Notes: generated by a model not told the origin, from the sequence alone. Positions 51,575 to 63,615 are shown, counted from the stretch's first letter. The stretch: 64,000 nucleotides of DNA from Tubulanus polymorphus (GCF_964204645.1 NC_134028.1:25394153-25458152); one strand, 5' to 3'. Numbers and translations: made by a program.

Positions 51575-54500
51575 CTAAGCGACGACGTTGTCGGTTAAAT
51601 TAAGAACGCCACGTTTCGTTAACGCCTCCGTCAACATCGTGTAAAACTGTAACTGTTCCTCGGGTTTCAACATGAATACGTTCTGTAATAGTTTACCGGG
51701 ACTCGGCGCTCTGCAAATACATAAACAAATGCACGTCTGAAATTTCGAGAAAAACAGCAAAAACTACCGCTAATAAGGCCATCTAGTAGGTACACACGCT
51801 AATTCTAGCTCACGTTCAACCCCCTCCATCGCCTTTCCAGCAAAATTTAGTGGAATTTAGCGTACAAAATAGTCGAACCCGCTCGAGACATCTTAGTGGG
51901 AACAAGCATTATGTTGATGACTTGTTATAAACTTAGTAAACCGAATAGGAAATACACACCATTATTAGCACTCAAAAGATAGAGATGACTTATGATGACT
52001 TAAACAAGTTTGACTGCATATGAATTATGAATCTGGCTCGTCAATTGTTAGGGATGTTTTGTTACAAATTTTGAGAACTCCAATAAATTGGACGGCTCGT
52101 ATTCAGAATGTTCGTACCTTATGAAGCTGCTGAAATATACATTTATAAACGTCGCCATGAGTAACTGGCAATCGAATCTGTCCATCAATCCACCGTGACC
52201 GGGAATCGTATCGCCGAAATCCTGAATAAAATTCAGAAAGAAAATCCATTTTATATGTTCCATGAGCAGTTTCGCTGGGGATATAATAACACGAGATTAG
52301 CATGATTAACAGGCATTATCAATATCAGAGTTCATTTTCACTCGAATTAGAAGCAGGTTTCTAAAAACTACGGAATTCGAACAAAGGGGAAAAATGGATG
52401 AATTCAGGATTTTTCATATTTCTCTAAAACATCATGTATTTCATATTTTTTCCAAAAAAAAACCAAGGATTTATTTTTCACATTTACTTCCGAATGATTT
52501 TTCCAAATTTTCACATTTCATATAATGCCAAGGTACACAATAACATAAGCAGTTACTAATCACAATCTGTGGAATGCAATTTCATGAACTTTTAACATAG
52601 CTTGTGCATAAATTATGAGCTGCATAGTAAAAGGCATAAAAGCAGATATAAATATTTAGAATTTTTCACAAATTTTTCACATTCTTCATATCAATCAAAC
52701 CCTCGGTAACATCAATCAAGGAGGCGCTTACTTTGATTTTGAACGCTCGTTTGAAGCCGCTCGCGAAGAAGCCACCGAACGGGCCGATTATCGAAGCGAA
52801 CAGCGACATCGCTACAGAATGCAACAGGAATGGATACGTAGTGACTGTTTTCATCGGAATAAAGAACTGTAAAACAAAACGTAAATTGCATCAAAATACA
52901 CCGGTATACGTAACATCAGTAATTCAGATGTTTGACCAGTGATGATCTTTCATTGATAATTGATTTCGTAGTAGACTTGGTAAACGTGATAAATTTCGGT
53001 AATTATCATTTGACAATTGTAACGTTAGGAGTCATTCATTTATTACGTACACATTAGGGGAGGGGTGGCCATCTTTCCGCTCATTTACAAATTTGATTGT
53101 AGTTTACAAAATGAACCCAGCCCACTAGGGAAAACGAGGTATCATTTTTTCTTTTGGGTCATTCATTTATTACGTATACATTAGGGGAGGGGGAGGGGTC
53201 AGTGCAATTGCGTACTGTAAAATTCAAATTTTATGCGTACGTAATAAATGAATGATCCCTTATAAGTTCTTGAGATGATTAACTCGGAATTTCACACTAC
53301 GACAACTAGGCTTTTTAATTTTTTTTTTTTTTTAGAATATTTTGGACTTTTTTTCCATGTTTTCACTTACGAGAAATTTCGGTATTTGAATCTCGGTTAG
53401 TCTGAACACAGCTGGTATTTCGCAGGCCATCGATAACGCGTTCAATTTGGCCGAATACTCAATCGGACAAATGAAGAAATTCCACTGCAGCAATACGTAT
53501 GACATCTGAAAATATCAACATAATTACCGCAATTAAGTGATAGTAAATGCAGCGCCTACAGACGCGAGCTTACTGTCCCGTCTCTGAAAAACTGTCGATA
53601 TCTCAATAACTCGTTGGGATAAATTCTCCAAAGGACACCCTTGCGCCTGCCAGTGAAAAGATCCACTGCGACCATCCGCAAACAATTACGTCACTTAGAC
53701 CCATAACCTACGTGAATGGCACATGAATGGCGTATGTACTCTCAACCAACGCGAATGGCGCATGTACAAGGCCATCGTCTCTCCAAGTCGCAACTGTACG
53801 TGTTGCGTTGCAAGCAGTCGCGAATCGCCCTACGGGTACGTCGTTTGTTTTGGAGATGTAAAACTCACCCCGAGTCCGAAGAGAATCGCCCCTACCGGTA
53901 CGTCCATCGTTATGGAGATGTAAAACTCACCCCGAGTCCGAAGAGAATCGTCGACACGGCTCCACCGATGAATCCTTCCCATGTTTTTTTCGGCGATAAC
54001 TTGATGAGCGGAGTTTTACCGAAGAAAAATCCGAACATGTACGCCATGATATCGTTACAGATAATCATCGATACCGGCAACAAGAACCTGACGAGAAATA
54101 ATACGAATAAATCAAGAATCAACCGAGCAATTAACCTTAGAAATAATTCAACTAACATCATCTTACCAGATCAAACCTTGGAAAATGTTCTGCATGATGA
54201 AATGAGACTGAGTAACGACTATCAACAGAGTTACGTGAGTCCATCCGAACTGAAAATATGACGACCAATCATTTTTACTTCAGATATTTTCTTCTGAAGC
54301 ATATAGGTATACACTACTATACTTAAAAAGATATTCATTAGTGCCTCCTAGATGATAGAAGGATCTTTTTGTCACCATTTCAAAGCTATGACTATAAACT
54401 ACAAAGCGAAGACGACGCAAAGCGTTTTTCAAAACCCTATCTTAAATAGTTTGGAAGTTATATAAGGATAATGTCATACAGATCATGTAGCACAAGTGGC

Positions 54501-57500
54501 CCACGGGTTAAAGATTAAAGAAATTCAGGAAATTCATGGATTAACAGGTCAGTCAGGTGCCATATCTAAGTCAGGGGGAGTGAAACAGATGTTCAAAGGA
54601 TGCTACCCTTCGATACTATGACAAAGACCTATTGTTCTATCACAGAATTTAACTGTATTCATAGTTCATGACCACAAACTATATCAGACCTACACCATTC
54701 AGTAACTAAAACACACTGTTTTGATATAAATAGGAATATTCTATGGTATATGTTTAATCAATGCTAAAGTACTGCATGTTTTAATAGCTGCGCATCTGCT
54801 CCCAAAACATAACCCATTTATGACTAGATTTGAATAATGAAACACATGGCTGAGCGATGTACAAGGCAGAAATGGCCTATAAATCATATGCATCCTCATG
54901 CTTTCGATTTTATAGGGATTAAACTGAATGTTTTTTCTAAATGACTGTGATTTTAGTGTTTTTTTTTCTTACCAATGTGAACTGTTGAAGATAGTGTTTT
55001 TTAACTAGACTGCACACGAACCAGACGAATCCGGCGACGTACATCGAGAATGCTATAAACCGGTGATAGGTCATCAGGGGTAATAGGAAATGCTGCCAAA
55101 ATAGAAAAGGGACAAACATTTCGGTTATTAGTAGAATAACCTGCAGAATCAGACGAGAAGGATAGATTAAAATCAAAATCCAAACTGAACGCTGAAAATT
55201 TCAAAAATCAAGAATTAAGATCGAAAATTAAAAGGCATGCTATTTGGATGCTGAAACACTGTCTTTTAATTCTTGAAAAATTCTTTTACGAAATTGGTAT
55301 TTGAATATGGTGGTTTTTCTCATTTTTTCGTCAGACTACGACAAGGTTAACAAAAGTTATCAACACGTACCTCTTTCGATAGCAAAAAGCTGAAATAATC
55401 GACGAAACTTTCTCCGTAGAAGAAATAGTTCGACGTGATTAAGAAATACCAACTCAACGTACGGAACCACGGTAAATCATGAGATCGGTAGACGACGTAA
55501 CCGATTGTGATAATCTCATGAAAACATTTGATTTGTATCGCTAAAACCTGTAATAGAAACAAATACACTGAGAAAATCGACAAATCGCAGTTCCATACTA
55601 TAAATTATCAAATAATTTGTCATTCCAGAATTTGAAGATTTTTTGAGTATTAATCCTTTCAGTGCATTTAAACCACAGTGCGGAGTATGAATTGGTGATG
55701 GACTTTGCTAGTGCACCGCATCGCGGTGTATGGATGTTATAAGTAATTAGTTTTAATCTCCAATGAAAGATGAAAGCATTTGTCAAACTAGTGAAATATT
55801 AATAGTAATTAACGATACACCACGCTGCGGTGTAGATGCACAGTTATTAACTTAAATCAAGGATAAGTTTTTTTTACTCTGGAATAATGTGTTGTCGTTA
55901 TTTGAATACGTACCAGTAGAACTAGCGCAATCGGTCCCAGATAAATAACAAACCCGAATCCAAATATCATAACCCAGCTGAATATTCCTCGAATTATCCA
56001 GTTTTTCCATCTAAAAAAAAAAGCGAAATTTCAACTGTGAATTAATACAATGTAGGAATCAGGAATTTACTTCATCGTCGAAATAACGCAATGTAGGAAT
56101 TTATGGATTTATTTCCTCTTCGAAATAATTAAACACAGTTCGTAAAATGTAGCTAAGAAAGGCTGTATCATTTTCATTTGACCTGAACGTACAATCATTT
56201 AGGTGGATAGGGTCAGGGAAATCGAACGGAGTATTGGGCCTCAGGTTTTCTCGACCCCCCTCATGCGTTTTGTATTTCGAGAGCCTCTGGTGCTCAATTT
56301 ATCAATGATACAAATGTGAAGAATTATCGACCCTATCGTTGGAAAAAGTTCGGGTCTCCTTATCACCCTGGATCTGTACCCGAACCCGAGGAAGTTTATT
56401 TTCGATAGCAAAAAGCTGAAATAGTCGACGAAACTTTCTCCATAGAAGAAACAGGGTCTCCTTATCACCCTGGATCTGTACCCGAACCCGAGGAAGTTTA
56501 TTATTTTGAGCAGGGTGGGTGTGGCTGCAGCTGTATTCATGTAACAACGACTGCGAGTAGAGGAATGCCTAGCTGTATGCTAGATCAATACACACATCTA
56601 TATCAATTTACAACTATCATCAAATTCTATTCTCTTTCAATACAATCATGGCACGTGTACGCACTGACAGGCTATGCGTGTTATCAATCAATAACGCAAT
56701 AATCATCGAACAGTGAATGACAGCGGTATTCAAACCTAATCATAGCTTTCCCTTTCGAGACACACGTATCATAAAAAAACAAATCCTTTTACCAGAGCAT
56801 AACCTTTATTTTCTATGATGATAATGTAGGATGCAATCCCATTGAAATAATGATAATATACATTTGGTTTTACCAGAATTTGGGACCTTTTTATCGAAGG
56901 AGTATGGGGCGGGGGCGGAGGGGGTGGGTACTTAACAGGACTTATTGATTTAACATTCAGCGCGTGAGTGTGATTTAGATGATCGACAGGGTCCAGCATC
57001 ACACATTTCCAGATTTGACAACACAGAAGCTTTTAACTTTCAACATATTTCATACCATTCCTCCTGAAGACGGTTTTATATTTCATTCCTGATTCAACCC
57101 TTTCAGTGCTGACTAATTAATACCATATAGTGCTGGAGAAAATTTGAAAATTCTCAAAAATTCCACCCTAGTGTGTTGAACAATGGGAATACCACTATAG
57201 TGCGTCTACACCGCAGTGCGGTGTATCGTTAGTTACTAGTATTTCACTATGTTTGACACTTTCTGCCATTTTTCAATAGAGATAATTACAAATTACTAAT
57301 TACATCAATACACCGCAGTGCGGTGTACTAGCAAAATCCATCACTGATTTATACACCGCACTGCGGTGTAGACGCACTGAAAGGGTTAAGATGATTATAA
57401 ATATCGAAACGTAGAATAAGTATATCAGCTCAAGGAAACATTTCAAACTGTTTTTATTCATGGATCTTATCATCTTTAGCAGATGCCCTCAGTATTTCAC

Positions 57501-59369
57501 TGCTAGTTTTTTGTCAATATTTGTCATGTTTTATATGCACGGTAACTGCGGTAGTTCTATCTAGCAGCTATTTCCCGAGAGACGATGTTTACACACACTG
57601 TGACATATACTGTCGGTATTTCAAACAGTTGCCATGAAAACCACCGGGCTGAGACTATTTCTGATCCAGGGCTATCTGTTTAAATTCAATTAATAGGTCA
57701 GACGTCTCTTTTGGGATAAAATTAATTAACGAAATCGCGTCATCAAATGCTACATCAGTGTGCTCAGCAACAGATTTTAGAAGGGCAGCCACCCCTTTCA
57801 TTTTAACATCCACCCCTCTGAAAATCAGCCACCCCTTATAGAATATCTGCTGCCCCGACCAGAGTGGATTTCAATTAATTCTACCAATGCTTATAATTGC
57901 TTTGCAAAATATTGAGCTAATGTGAAAAATAGAAGATTACACAAAAATTAAGCTTAATTTTTGTGGGGATCAAAAGCCTTGCTACTTGAGCCACCATGAT
58001 GTCATACACTTAACAATGAATGCAACCCCTTTAAAATGCCAGCGCATGGAAAACACTGTCTATAGGCTATAGGCTATAGCTCTATATCGATACAAGAGTT
58101 CTTGACATAATTTTTTTCAAAATTTTGAAATATTGCTTTTTGATAGATGAAATATATTTGTCAGGGATACGTTTTGATGAGGCAATCTACTGTTCATAAC
58201 GGACAATCATTGTCAGGAATGCATTTTAATGGCAATTTATTTTTCATTGCAGAACAATATTTCTGTTTGGGAATATATATTGATGAGGTAATTTATTTTA
58301 CAAAGAGGATGAAATATCATTTCAAAGACCCTTTTTACCCAACAGGCAGTAGTAGAGAGACAATTTGGATTGAAAATAATTCTCGTGTAAAATCAATTAA
58401 ATTTTAAGGCCTAAATTTATTTATTTCTTAAATTCTATTAGGCCTAAGCGCTTCAGAGCCTTCAGGAATACTAATAATAATCATTAGGCCTATTATTAAT
58501 TATTTTCTAAAAACACTATTCATGGTTTATCAGAATCTAAATTGCCGTTGATTTTAATCTCAGTAGACTTTCTGATTAATAAACTGATTTTAATTACAAT
58601 CCCTAAATCAGGAATTCACGCAGCGCTGATTTATCTGACTTACCGCGGAGGAATTCCCTGTAAACTTGAGTTAAGTATTTCGGGTGTATTATCAGTTCCC
58701 TGTGGTATAGTGCTGGTCGCGTTCAAATCTAACCCGGGAGGAGAATTCGGATCCTGCCCAGACTCCTCTTGTTCTTGCATCGAAGACTTGCCCTAGAAAA
58801 GAAAATAGATTATTAGGTCAATGAATTTGGCCCTGTAAGAAAGTAAAAAATTCCAGCTTTATTGAAGCACTATGTCTGACAATGCACTTTCCCTGAACCC
58901 TAAAACCTAAGAGCCAATGATGAAATAATTGTAGCCATGGGTATATGGACCAGTGATTGAAGCCCTATTCTATGGTAGGACCTGCCCTGGTCTGTTAAAA
59001 TTAGAATATTAGTCAATTTAACTGTTATGTTAGCCTTATTTATTAGCCTAAGTCAGTGTTCAAGAGTAAGACACCACAACAAGTAAAATAGATAGTTTTG
59101 CTTAAAAAATTCTTGGATCCTAGAAATTAAACTTCATTTACTCCCATACACCTTGCTAAAATGTTTCCCATCGAATCCTTTTCAGAAGAGAATTCCAGAA
59201 TCAATCGAAAAAAACCAATCGAAAAAACTTAGCGGAAGTGAAACAGACTACATTTTCAGGGGTAGGTCAAATAAATAGCTATATTTACCGCATCTGCATC
59301 ATTTGACAGTTTCTCCGAGCTACCCTTCAGACCGCTATCATCCTGAACTCTTCTTCTAACATCAGTCAT
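51575..59369 (-). CDS. CDS1/2: phosphatidate cytidylyltransferase (CDP-diacylglycerol synthase)
   Basis: Integral ER enzyme that converts phosphatidic acid and CTP to CDP-diacylglycerol, feeding phosphatidylinositol synthesis. Exons: 59289-59369, 58644-58792, 55914-56010, 55371-55547, 54973-55092, 54167-54249, 53931-54087, 53371-53505, 52732-52866, 52118-52221, 51575-51710, closing in phase to 457 aa (human CDS1 461, CDS2 445). Acidic, low-complexity N-terminus starting [13 protein letters not shown], then several membrane segments (from about residue 85), with conserved [43 protein letters not shown] and [12 protein letters not shown]. The complete CTP-transferase signature S-G-F-K-R...K-D...[11 protein letters not shown] spans residues 369-395. 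One invertebrate gene probably represents both vertebrate paralogues, so I do not choose. Intron 7 contains a duplicated splice donor and intron 2 a fragment of exon 4 (see findings). Confidence 0.97.
53027..53260. mobile_element. family E MITE, with duplicated left end
   Basis: In CDS intron 8. Starts AGTCATTCATTTATTACGTA and the same left end recurs near 53157. The right end is GCGTACGTAATAAATGAATG then ATCCCTT. Shares ends with 44101-44254. Confidence 0.8.
53822..53950. repeat. 62-bp tandem duplication across CDS exon 7 donor
   Basis: 53822-53883 and 53884-53950 are near-copies. Both contain GGAGATGTAAAACTCACCCC then GAGTCCGAAGAGAATCG. In the right copy the CACCCCGAG part is the exon 7 / intron 7 junction (- strand CTCGGG|GTGAGT). 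The left copy therefore carries an identical second donor 62 bp into the intron. Confidence 0.9.
55650..55850. mobile_element. TTAA-type MITE, diverged
   Basis: In CDS intron 3. Left end TTAATCCTTTCAGTGC, GCACCGCATCGCGGTGTA, 'gaaatattaatagtaatt', ACACCACGCTGCGGTGTA. The right end is eroded. Confidence 0.65.
56352..56502. repeat. CDS exon 4 fragment between perfect 49-bp direct repeats
   Basis: 56352-56400 and 56454-56502 are identical 49-bp repeats (start GGGTCTCCTTATCACCCTGG). The 53 bp between them match CDS exon 4 at about 55375-55427, with three substitutions. On the - strand it still reads [17 protein letters not shown]. The flanking repeat has no other copy in the window. Confidence 0.9.
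57094..57389. mobile_element. TTAA-type MITE, best complete copy
   Basis: In CDS intron 2. Left end CAACCCTTTCAGTGCTGAC and right end GCACTGAAAGGGTTAA are inverted repeats. Three near-perfect palindromes of the form ACACCGCA(G/C)TGCGGTGT lie inside. The TTAA flank suggests piggyBac-type transposition, an inference from target site and CCCTTT ends. 296 bp, no coding capacity. Confidence 0.8.
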
Positions 59370-59834
59370 CTCGAATTCCCGGTACAAATTCGTTCAAATA
59401 CGGCAAAAAACGAGAGAGAACAAGATCGAATCACATCGCTTCACGGATTATCAACATTTTGTTGACATCTCGTCGAATATCGCGAGAATAAAGAATATCT
59501 TATCAGATTCATTTCTAATCTAATTTTGATCTATTTTCGAAAGTTTATTATCTTAAACTGATCATATATATTCATAATCTTCAAATTATTTTAAATATTC
59601 TCTTACAACTTTTCCTGTTGAAATTGGTCGAATAATCGCGTGCGCGCGTATGCCGTCGTTAGCTACATTTGACTTGTTTACATGTGACACGCGCCTGTAA
59701 AATGTCAGTCTACATGTAGATATTGATACTCCCCTAGCAAGCCTCTAGAAACTGAATTAAACGCTTTCGTAGCTCGAATCAGGCCCAACAAAGAACGTTA
59801 TCACTTACCTGAACATTAATTCGTACTTGTAAAG
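59370..59834. promoter_or_regulatory. bidirectional promoter interval
   Basis: 465 bp separate the CDS start codon (leftwards) and the start of the 180-aa gene (rightwards). Both 5' UTRs and core promoters must lie here unless non-coding first exons exist elsewhere. I see no TATA box in a convincing position. CG-containing motifs cluster at 59630-59660 (GCGTGCGCGCGTATGCCG). Confidence 0.65.
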
Positions 59835-61248
59835 ATGATGAACAGTCAAAATTCGAATCCGGAGGACCCTGCTGCTGGTGGACCACAGGAAGAAAATCAA
59901 GATGAAGAACAACAGTGGGATAGGGTTTCTGTATATGGTACAGATAGAATTGGAACTGGTGCAATGCTATTTTCAGGTCTCTATTTTATTTGTAACCATC
60001 ACTTACTAATTGCTGTGTATCTGTATATCAACCTTCCACCAAGAAATAGAGCGAGTTTTGAATCATTTTCTGCTTTCAAAAACATCACAAAATCAACTGA
60101 AACTGGTCCTGTTGTGTAGCTCTCCTCAGAGAAAGTTATTGAATTTTGATCTATTCAATGAGCTTCTGGGGCAGTAAGGTTAGGAGCCACAAAACAGTGA
60201 ACAAGCTGTTCCACGTGCCTCCTATGAAAATCTGATTTTTCAATAGGCCTATGGTTTTTTTTTCGTTCGAAGGTCCCGATGGCTTGCGGAATCACGTTAT
60301 GAAGATAGAATCGGAACATCGTTACGTAGGAGAAGGAACTATGTCGTCGGAAGGCACCAGCGACGTATCGTATTTATGGCGCGCCCCTAGAAGTCAGCCA
60401 GCTCCTCGACCTAAAACAGCTGCTGTAGGCTCGATAGGTTGGGGTGTCCCTTGGCTTACCGATTGGTCAGTTCCGCAAACTGGTAATCAGATAAAGGTAT
60501 CGTCATCGAATAAACTATTATTTTCAGGGGCCTCACAGTAACTGATTTCACATCTACCAGGCGATCACCGCATTGCAGTCTAAGGCTAATAATATTGATG
60601 TTGATGTTCTATGTTTTGTTTCAAGTTGAGGGATTTCAGACAGGAATGTGAACAACGCTATACTCATGCCTACCAGAATCCATGGTAAGTTATATAGGGT
60701 TGATGGATACCTGAATACCGTTTTTAAATCTCATAAATATTCCAATGTGTTTATATATAAATCTCTCTGGCAGGTATCCGGATCCGAGATCTGAAGAGGA
60801 TACATATCGCGTTGGTTACGGTACAAATGGATTCAGATGTGGTAAGGTTAAAAAATCTACCGACCGATTCAATCCGTATCACTCTATTGCCTGGTAACGC
60901 CCTAGGGCCAGTCGCACTACCAGTCTAAGACCATCTAAGTTCAGTAGACAATCTAACAACTTAAGACTAATATTAGTCTTAAGATTTTAATGCTACTTTT
61001 GGATTCAATTCATGACTCAACAACCAGCCTCGATTCCAGCCAGTTTTGACCAGTGTACTTATCCTCAACCTATTTTGTAAAATTAATCATAAGTTTATCA
61101 TGAGAAATCTTGCTTTCCTTTAAGTCTTTTACATAAGTAAGTATTGTCCATTTTAGTTTTAAATCCTGTGTAAAATGATCTATGCCATAATGTTTCAGAT
61201 CTCTACGATACAGATGGCAGACCGAACACAGCGAGACCTAGTGCCTGA
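59835..61248 (+). CDS. unrecognised 180-aa protein, possible axonemal type
   Basis: Exons 59835-59976, 60273-60496, 60626-60684, 60774-60841 and 61199-61248 join with GT/AG borders and one closed phase to 180 aa. Exon 3 uses the acceptor TTTCAAG at 60625; the later TTTCAG at 60639 would bring a stop. The start is one of two adjacent ATGs at 59835 and 59838. The N-terminal 30 residues are acidic and Gln/Pro-rich. The rest is soluble, with Trp/Tyr/Pro/Gly motifs (SYLWRAPRSQPAPRP, GSIGWGVPWLTDWS, YQNPWYPDPRSEEDTYRVGY, TNGFRCDLYDTDGRPNTARP). No signal peptide or membrane segment. Such composition recalls ciliary microtubule inner proteins, but I cannot name a family. A poly(A) signal lies at 62330. 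Confidence 0.75.
60903..61030. repeat. degenerate foldback repeat in intron 4
   Basis: Begins GGGCCAGTCGCACTACCAGT and contains ACAACTTAAGACTAATATTA and 'agtcttaagatttt', as in 38237-38372. Confidence 0.5.
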
Positions 61249-62329
61249 AATAGTTTCCATTGATTTCATATTCTCAATCCAATCACAATATTTACCAATG
61301 AAAAGTTTTATGAAATTTTCATTTGTTATTTCACAAATATTTAGAGTGTAAAGAATAGTAGTTCTAATAGCTATAATTGTATATTTCTAGGCTTTGGTGT
61401 TGATGGTTTTTTAGATGCATTTTAATTATGGTCGCTAGTCATTAGGGTTAACTGTTTCAATACTGATTATGTGCTCATACCTATTTACTGTGGATAATAA
61501 TAGACAATTAAATTATCAATTTAATTTACTAATTTAGGGGGAGGGTGAAATATAGGTAGAGGACCATTCGTAAAGTACGTACTCTTCCAATGGGTCAAAA
61601 TTGACCACTGCTCCCTAATGTACATACTTAAAATTGTGTACATGGGGAGAGTGGGTAAAAGAGGGCTTGCGCGTACATGAATTATGGACAGTCCCTAAAA
61701 TATCACTACTACATACTTCAGAACCCAGTTCTATAGTTATTGGTTAAGAATAGAACTAAAAACAGTTGAATAATTCAAAATGGAACTAATAATCTCAACT
61801 TTCACAACTGTGGAACTGGGATGAGCCTAGAGCTGTCCAGATAATAATCTCAACTCCTTCTCACAACTGTGGAACTGGGTTCAAGAGAACAGATAATTTG
61901 CAGATTTTCTCATTTAAGAGTTAAATCTTCTATATGGTAAATCATTCAAATTTAGATTTTTTTGTCACGAGATTGGCAACAATTTTAGAATGAAAAATTC
62001 AGATGAAATTTAAGATAATAAATCGAATGTACCATAAAAATCGAAACATTTAGTGCCTTTTGATCGATGATTTAAACTTTGAATTATATGTATGTGTGTG
62101 TGTTGATTTTAGAGATTGAGAGTAGTTCCAGTATTTATTTCTAAGACTGTGATAAAAATATCGTTTTAATTTGCTGTGATTTTTTCTCCTATTTTCTATG
62201 AATTGTTGTTTTTGCTATACAATTTCACACGACGCTTAAGTTCGGTCGTTCACCTTTTTTATGAATCATGATTAAATGATTTCAAATTTTGTAATTATTA
62301 CGCAAAAATGTGCTTTATGATTGACCAAA

Positions 62330-62335
62330 AATAAA
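62330..62335 (+). terminator. candidate poly(A) signal of the 180-aa gene
   Basis: AATAAA on the + strand, about 1.08 kb after the stop codon at 61248. Confidence 0.4.
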
Positions 62336-62750
62336 ATCATTATTTGAAAAGAAAGTTGAAGTCGGTTTTAAGTTGATTTTCGTCTGGGTCACAGAAATCA
62401 GAGTTCGTGCAGTCATATGCTTTTGTTTTAAGTGACCGACTGCAAATTGGTTGGGAAACAATAGCAAGACCTCCGTCATCAACATATGACAAACCCTCGA
62501 AGTTTGTAAATCCCCTGATGATCTTTTGTTGTTACGTGTGGTATGTCTCCACTTATTGGCAGACAAATTATGACATAATGTGCAAATCCTCTATTGGCAC
62601 TTGAAACCCTGCATTTCAAGATATCGGCAAAATTTCATAAAGCTATTTCTTATGTAAAATGGTGTTTGCAAACGCTACAAAATGTCAAAAGTTGATTCGT
62701 AAGAAGTAAGATTTGATTTAGGTTAAAATCTAATATAATATCATGGTTGA

Positions 62751-62756
62751 TTTATT
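62751..62756 (-). terminator. candidate poly(A) signal of the 63051 gene
   Basis: AATAAA on the - strand, about 300 nt past the TAG at 63051-63053. Confidence 0.45.
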
Positions 62757-63050
62757 GCGTTAAAAAAAATCATAAATAAAAAATTTTCCTACACACATTT
62801 AGTACAGTAGTAGATCTCGGTTAATCCGGACCATTTCATGACTAATAAAATTGAACCAGTTCATGAGAAATCCAGATTAAACATCGTGGTTTACATACAT
62901 TTCAGCCCAGATCAGAACTGATCAAAATCAAGATTCAACTGATCCGAATGAAGTGAGGTCAACCGTACATCAAAATGTCTAAAATTCACACACATTTTCA
63001 CAAGAACGTTTTTTTTTTTGGATTCCTCATTATGCGAATCCGTTTGACGA

Positions 63051-63615
63051 CTAGAAGAATGTTTTAATGTAGTCCGTCACATAAGTCACCCATACAGGAA
63101 TGTATCTTTCCGGTTTTTCGAACGTTTTATTATCAACTCGTAGCGATCGATTCTGCATTTTTACGTGTTCCTGAAATATAGCAGACGTAGAAAGTATGAG
63201 AGCGGACAGAGTGAATTTATAAAACGGCACCATCAAATATTGCAGCGTCCTTTACTGGTTTAAGTCTTGAATGATAGGGGCCAGTTTTACAGACTGGTAT
63301 TAACTTAAACCCGGGGGCTAACTCAATTGAAAATGAATTGACTGAGTTAGCCCCTGGGTTATAAAACTGGGCCTTGAGTACCAATGCAGATATGATATGA
63401 TACAAGAATTAGAGGTCGGGTGCAGATCTAGGTAGGGATTACTTTTAATACCCGTCTCTCAACAAACATACAATTTTGTTGGAAACTCTGGTGAAAGGTA
63501 CAGCTGGTGTATTATTCCTGATTCACACATACCTGTTTGAGTTGTAGCTGTAATTGTTTATTACACGTAACGAGAGCTATTTGTGCTTCTAAATCACGGT
63601 ATACTGATCTATAAC
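63051..63615 (-). CDS. C-terminal two exons of an unrecognised gene (partial)
   Basis: Exons 63533-63615 and 63051-63170 have good borders (TAACAG acceptor, CAG|GTATGT donor, TTTCAG acceptor) and join in phase. Together they encode a helical, Gln/Leu-rich stretch (YRSVYRDLEAQIALVTCNKQ, then LQLQLKQEHVKMQNRSLRVD) and a Tyr/Trp-rich end (PERYIPVWVTYVTDYIKTFF) before TAG. The first part looks like a coiled-coil or amphipathic helix. I recognise no family. The 5' exons lie right of the window: the sequence from 63616 to 64000 is intron and repeat. Confidence 0.65.
63278..63373. repeat. foldback element in the last intron
   Basis: GGGGCCAGTTTTACAGACTG and ATAAAACTGGGCC are inverted ends. Inner arms GGGGGCTAACTCAATTGAAA and TTGACTGAGTTAGCCCC pair almost perfectly. 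It resembles the inserts at 9035-9140 and 28604-28692. Confidence 0.75.

Larger units (their letters stand above)
61249..63050. other. convergent 3' flank of two genes
   Basis: No coding exon is seen. It contains the 3' UTR of the 180-aa gene and that of the - strand gene ending at 63051, with a poly(A) signal for each. A family E-like fragment lies around 61560-61690 and a repeated 'atctcaacttt/ccttctcacaactgtggaactggg' pair at 61794-61880. Confidence 0.5.

Noticed and set aside
53716-54261. 181-residue + strand open frame
   Set aside because: It is antisense to CDS exons 6 and 7 and to the 62-bp duplication.
60640-60684. Acceptor TTTCAG at 60639 for exon 3 of the 180-aa gene
   Set aside because: It leads to an immediate in-frame stop; the acceptor at 60625 keeps the frame through to the end.
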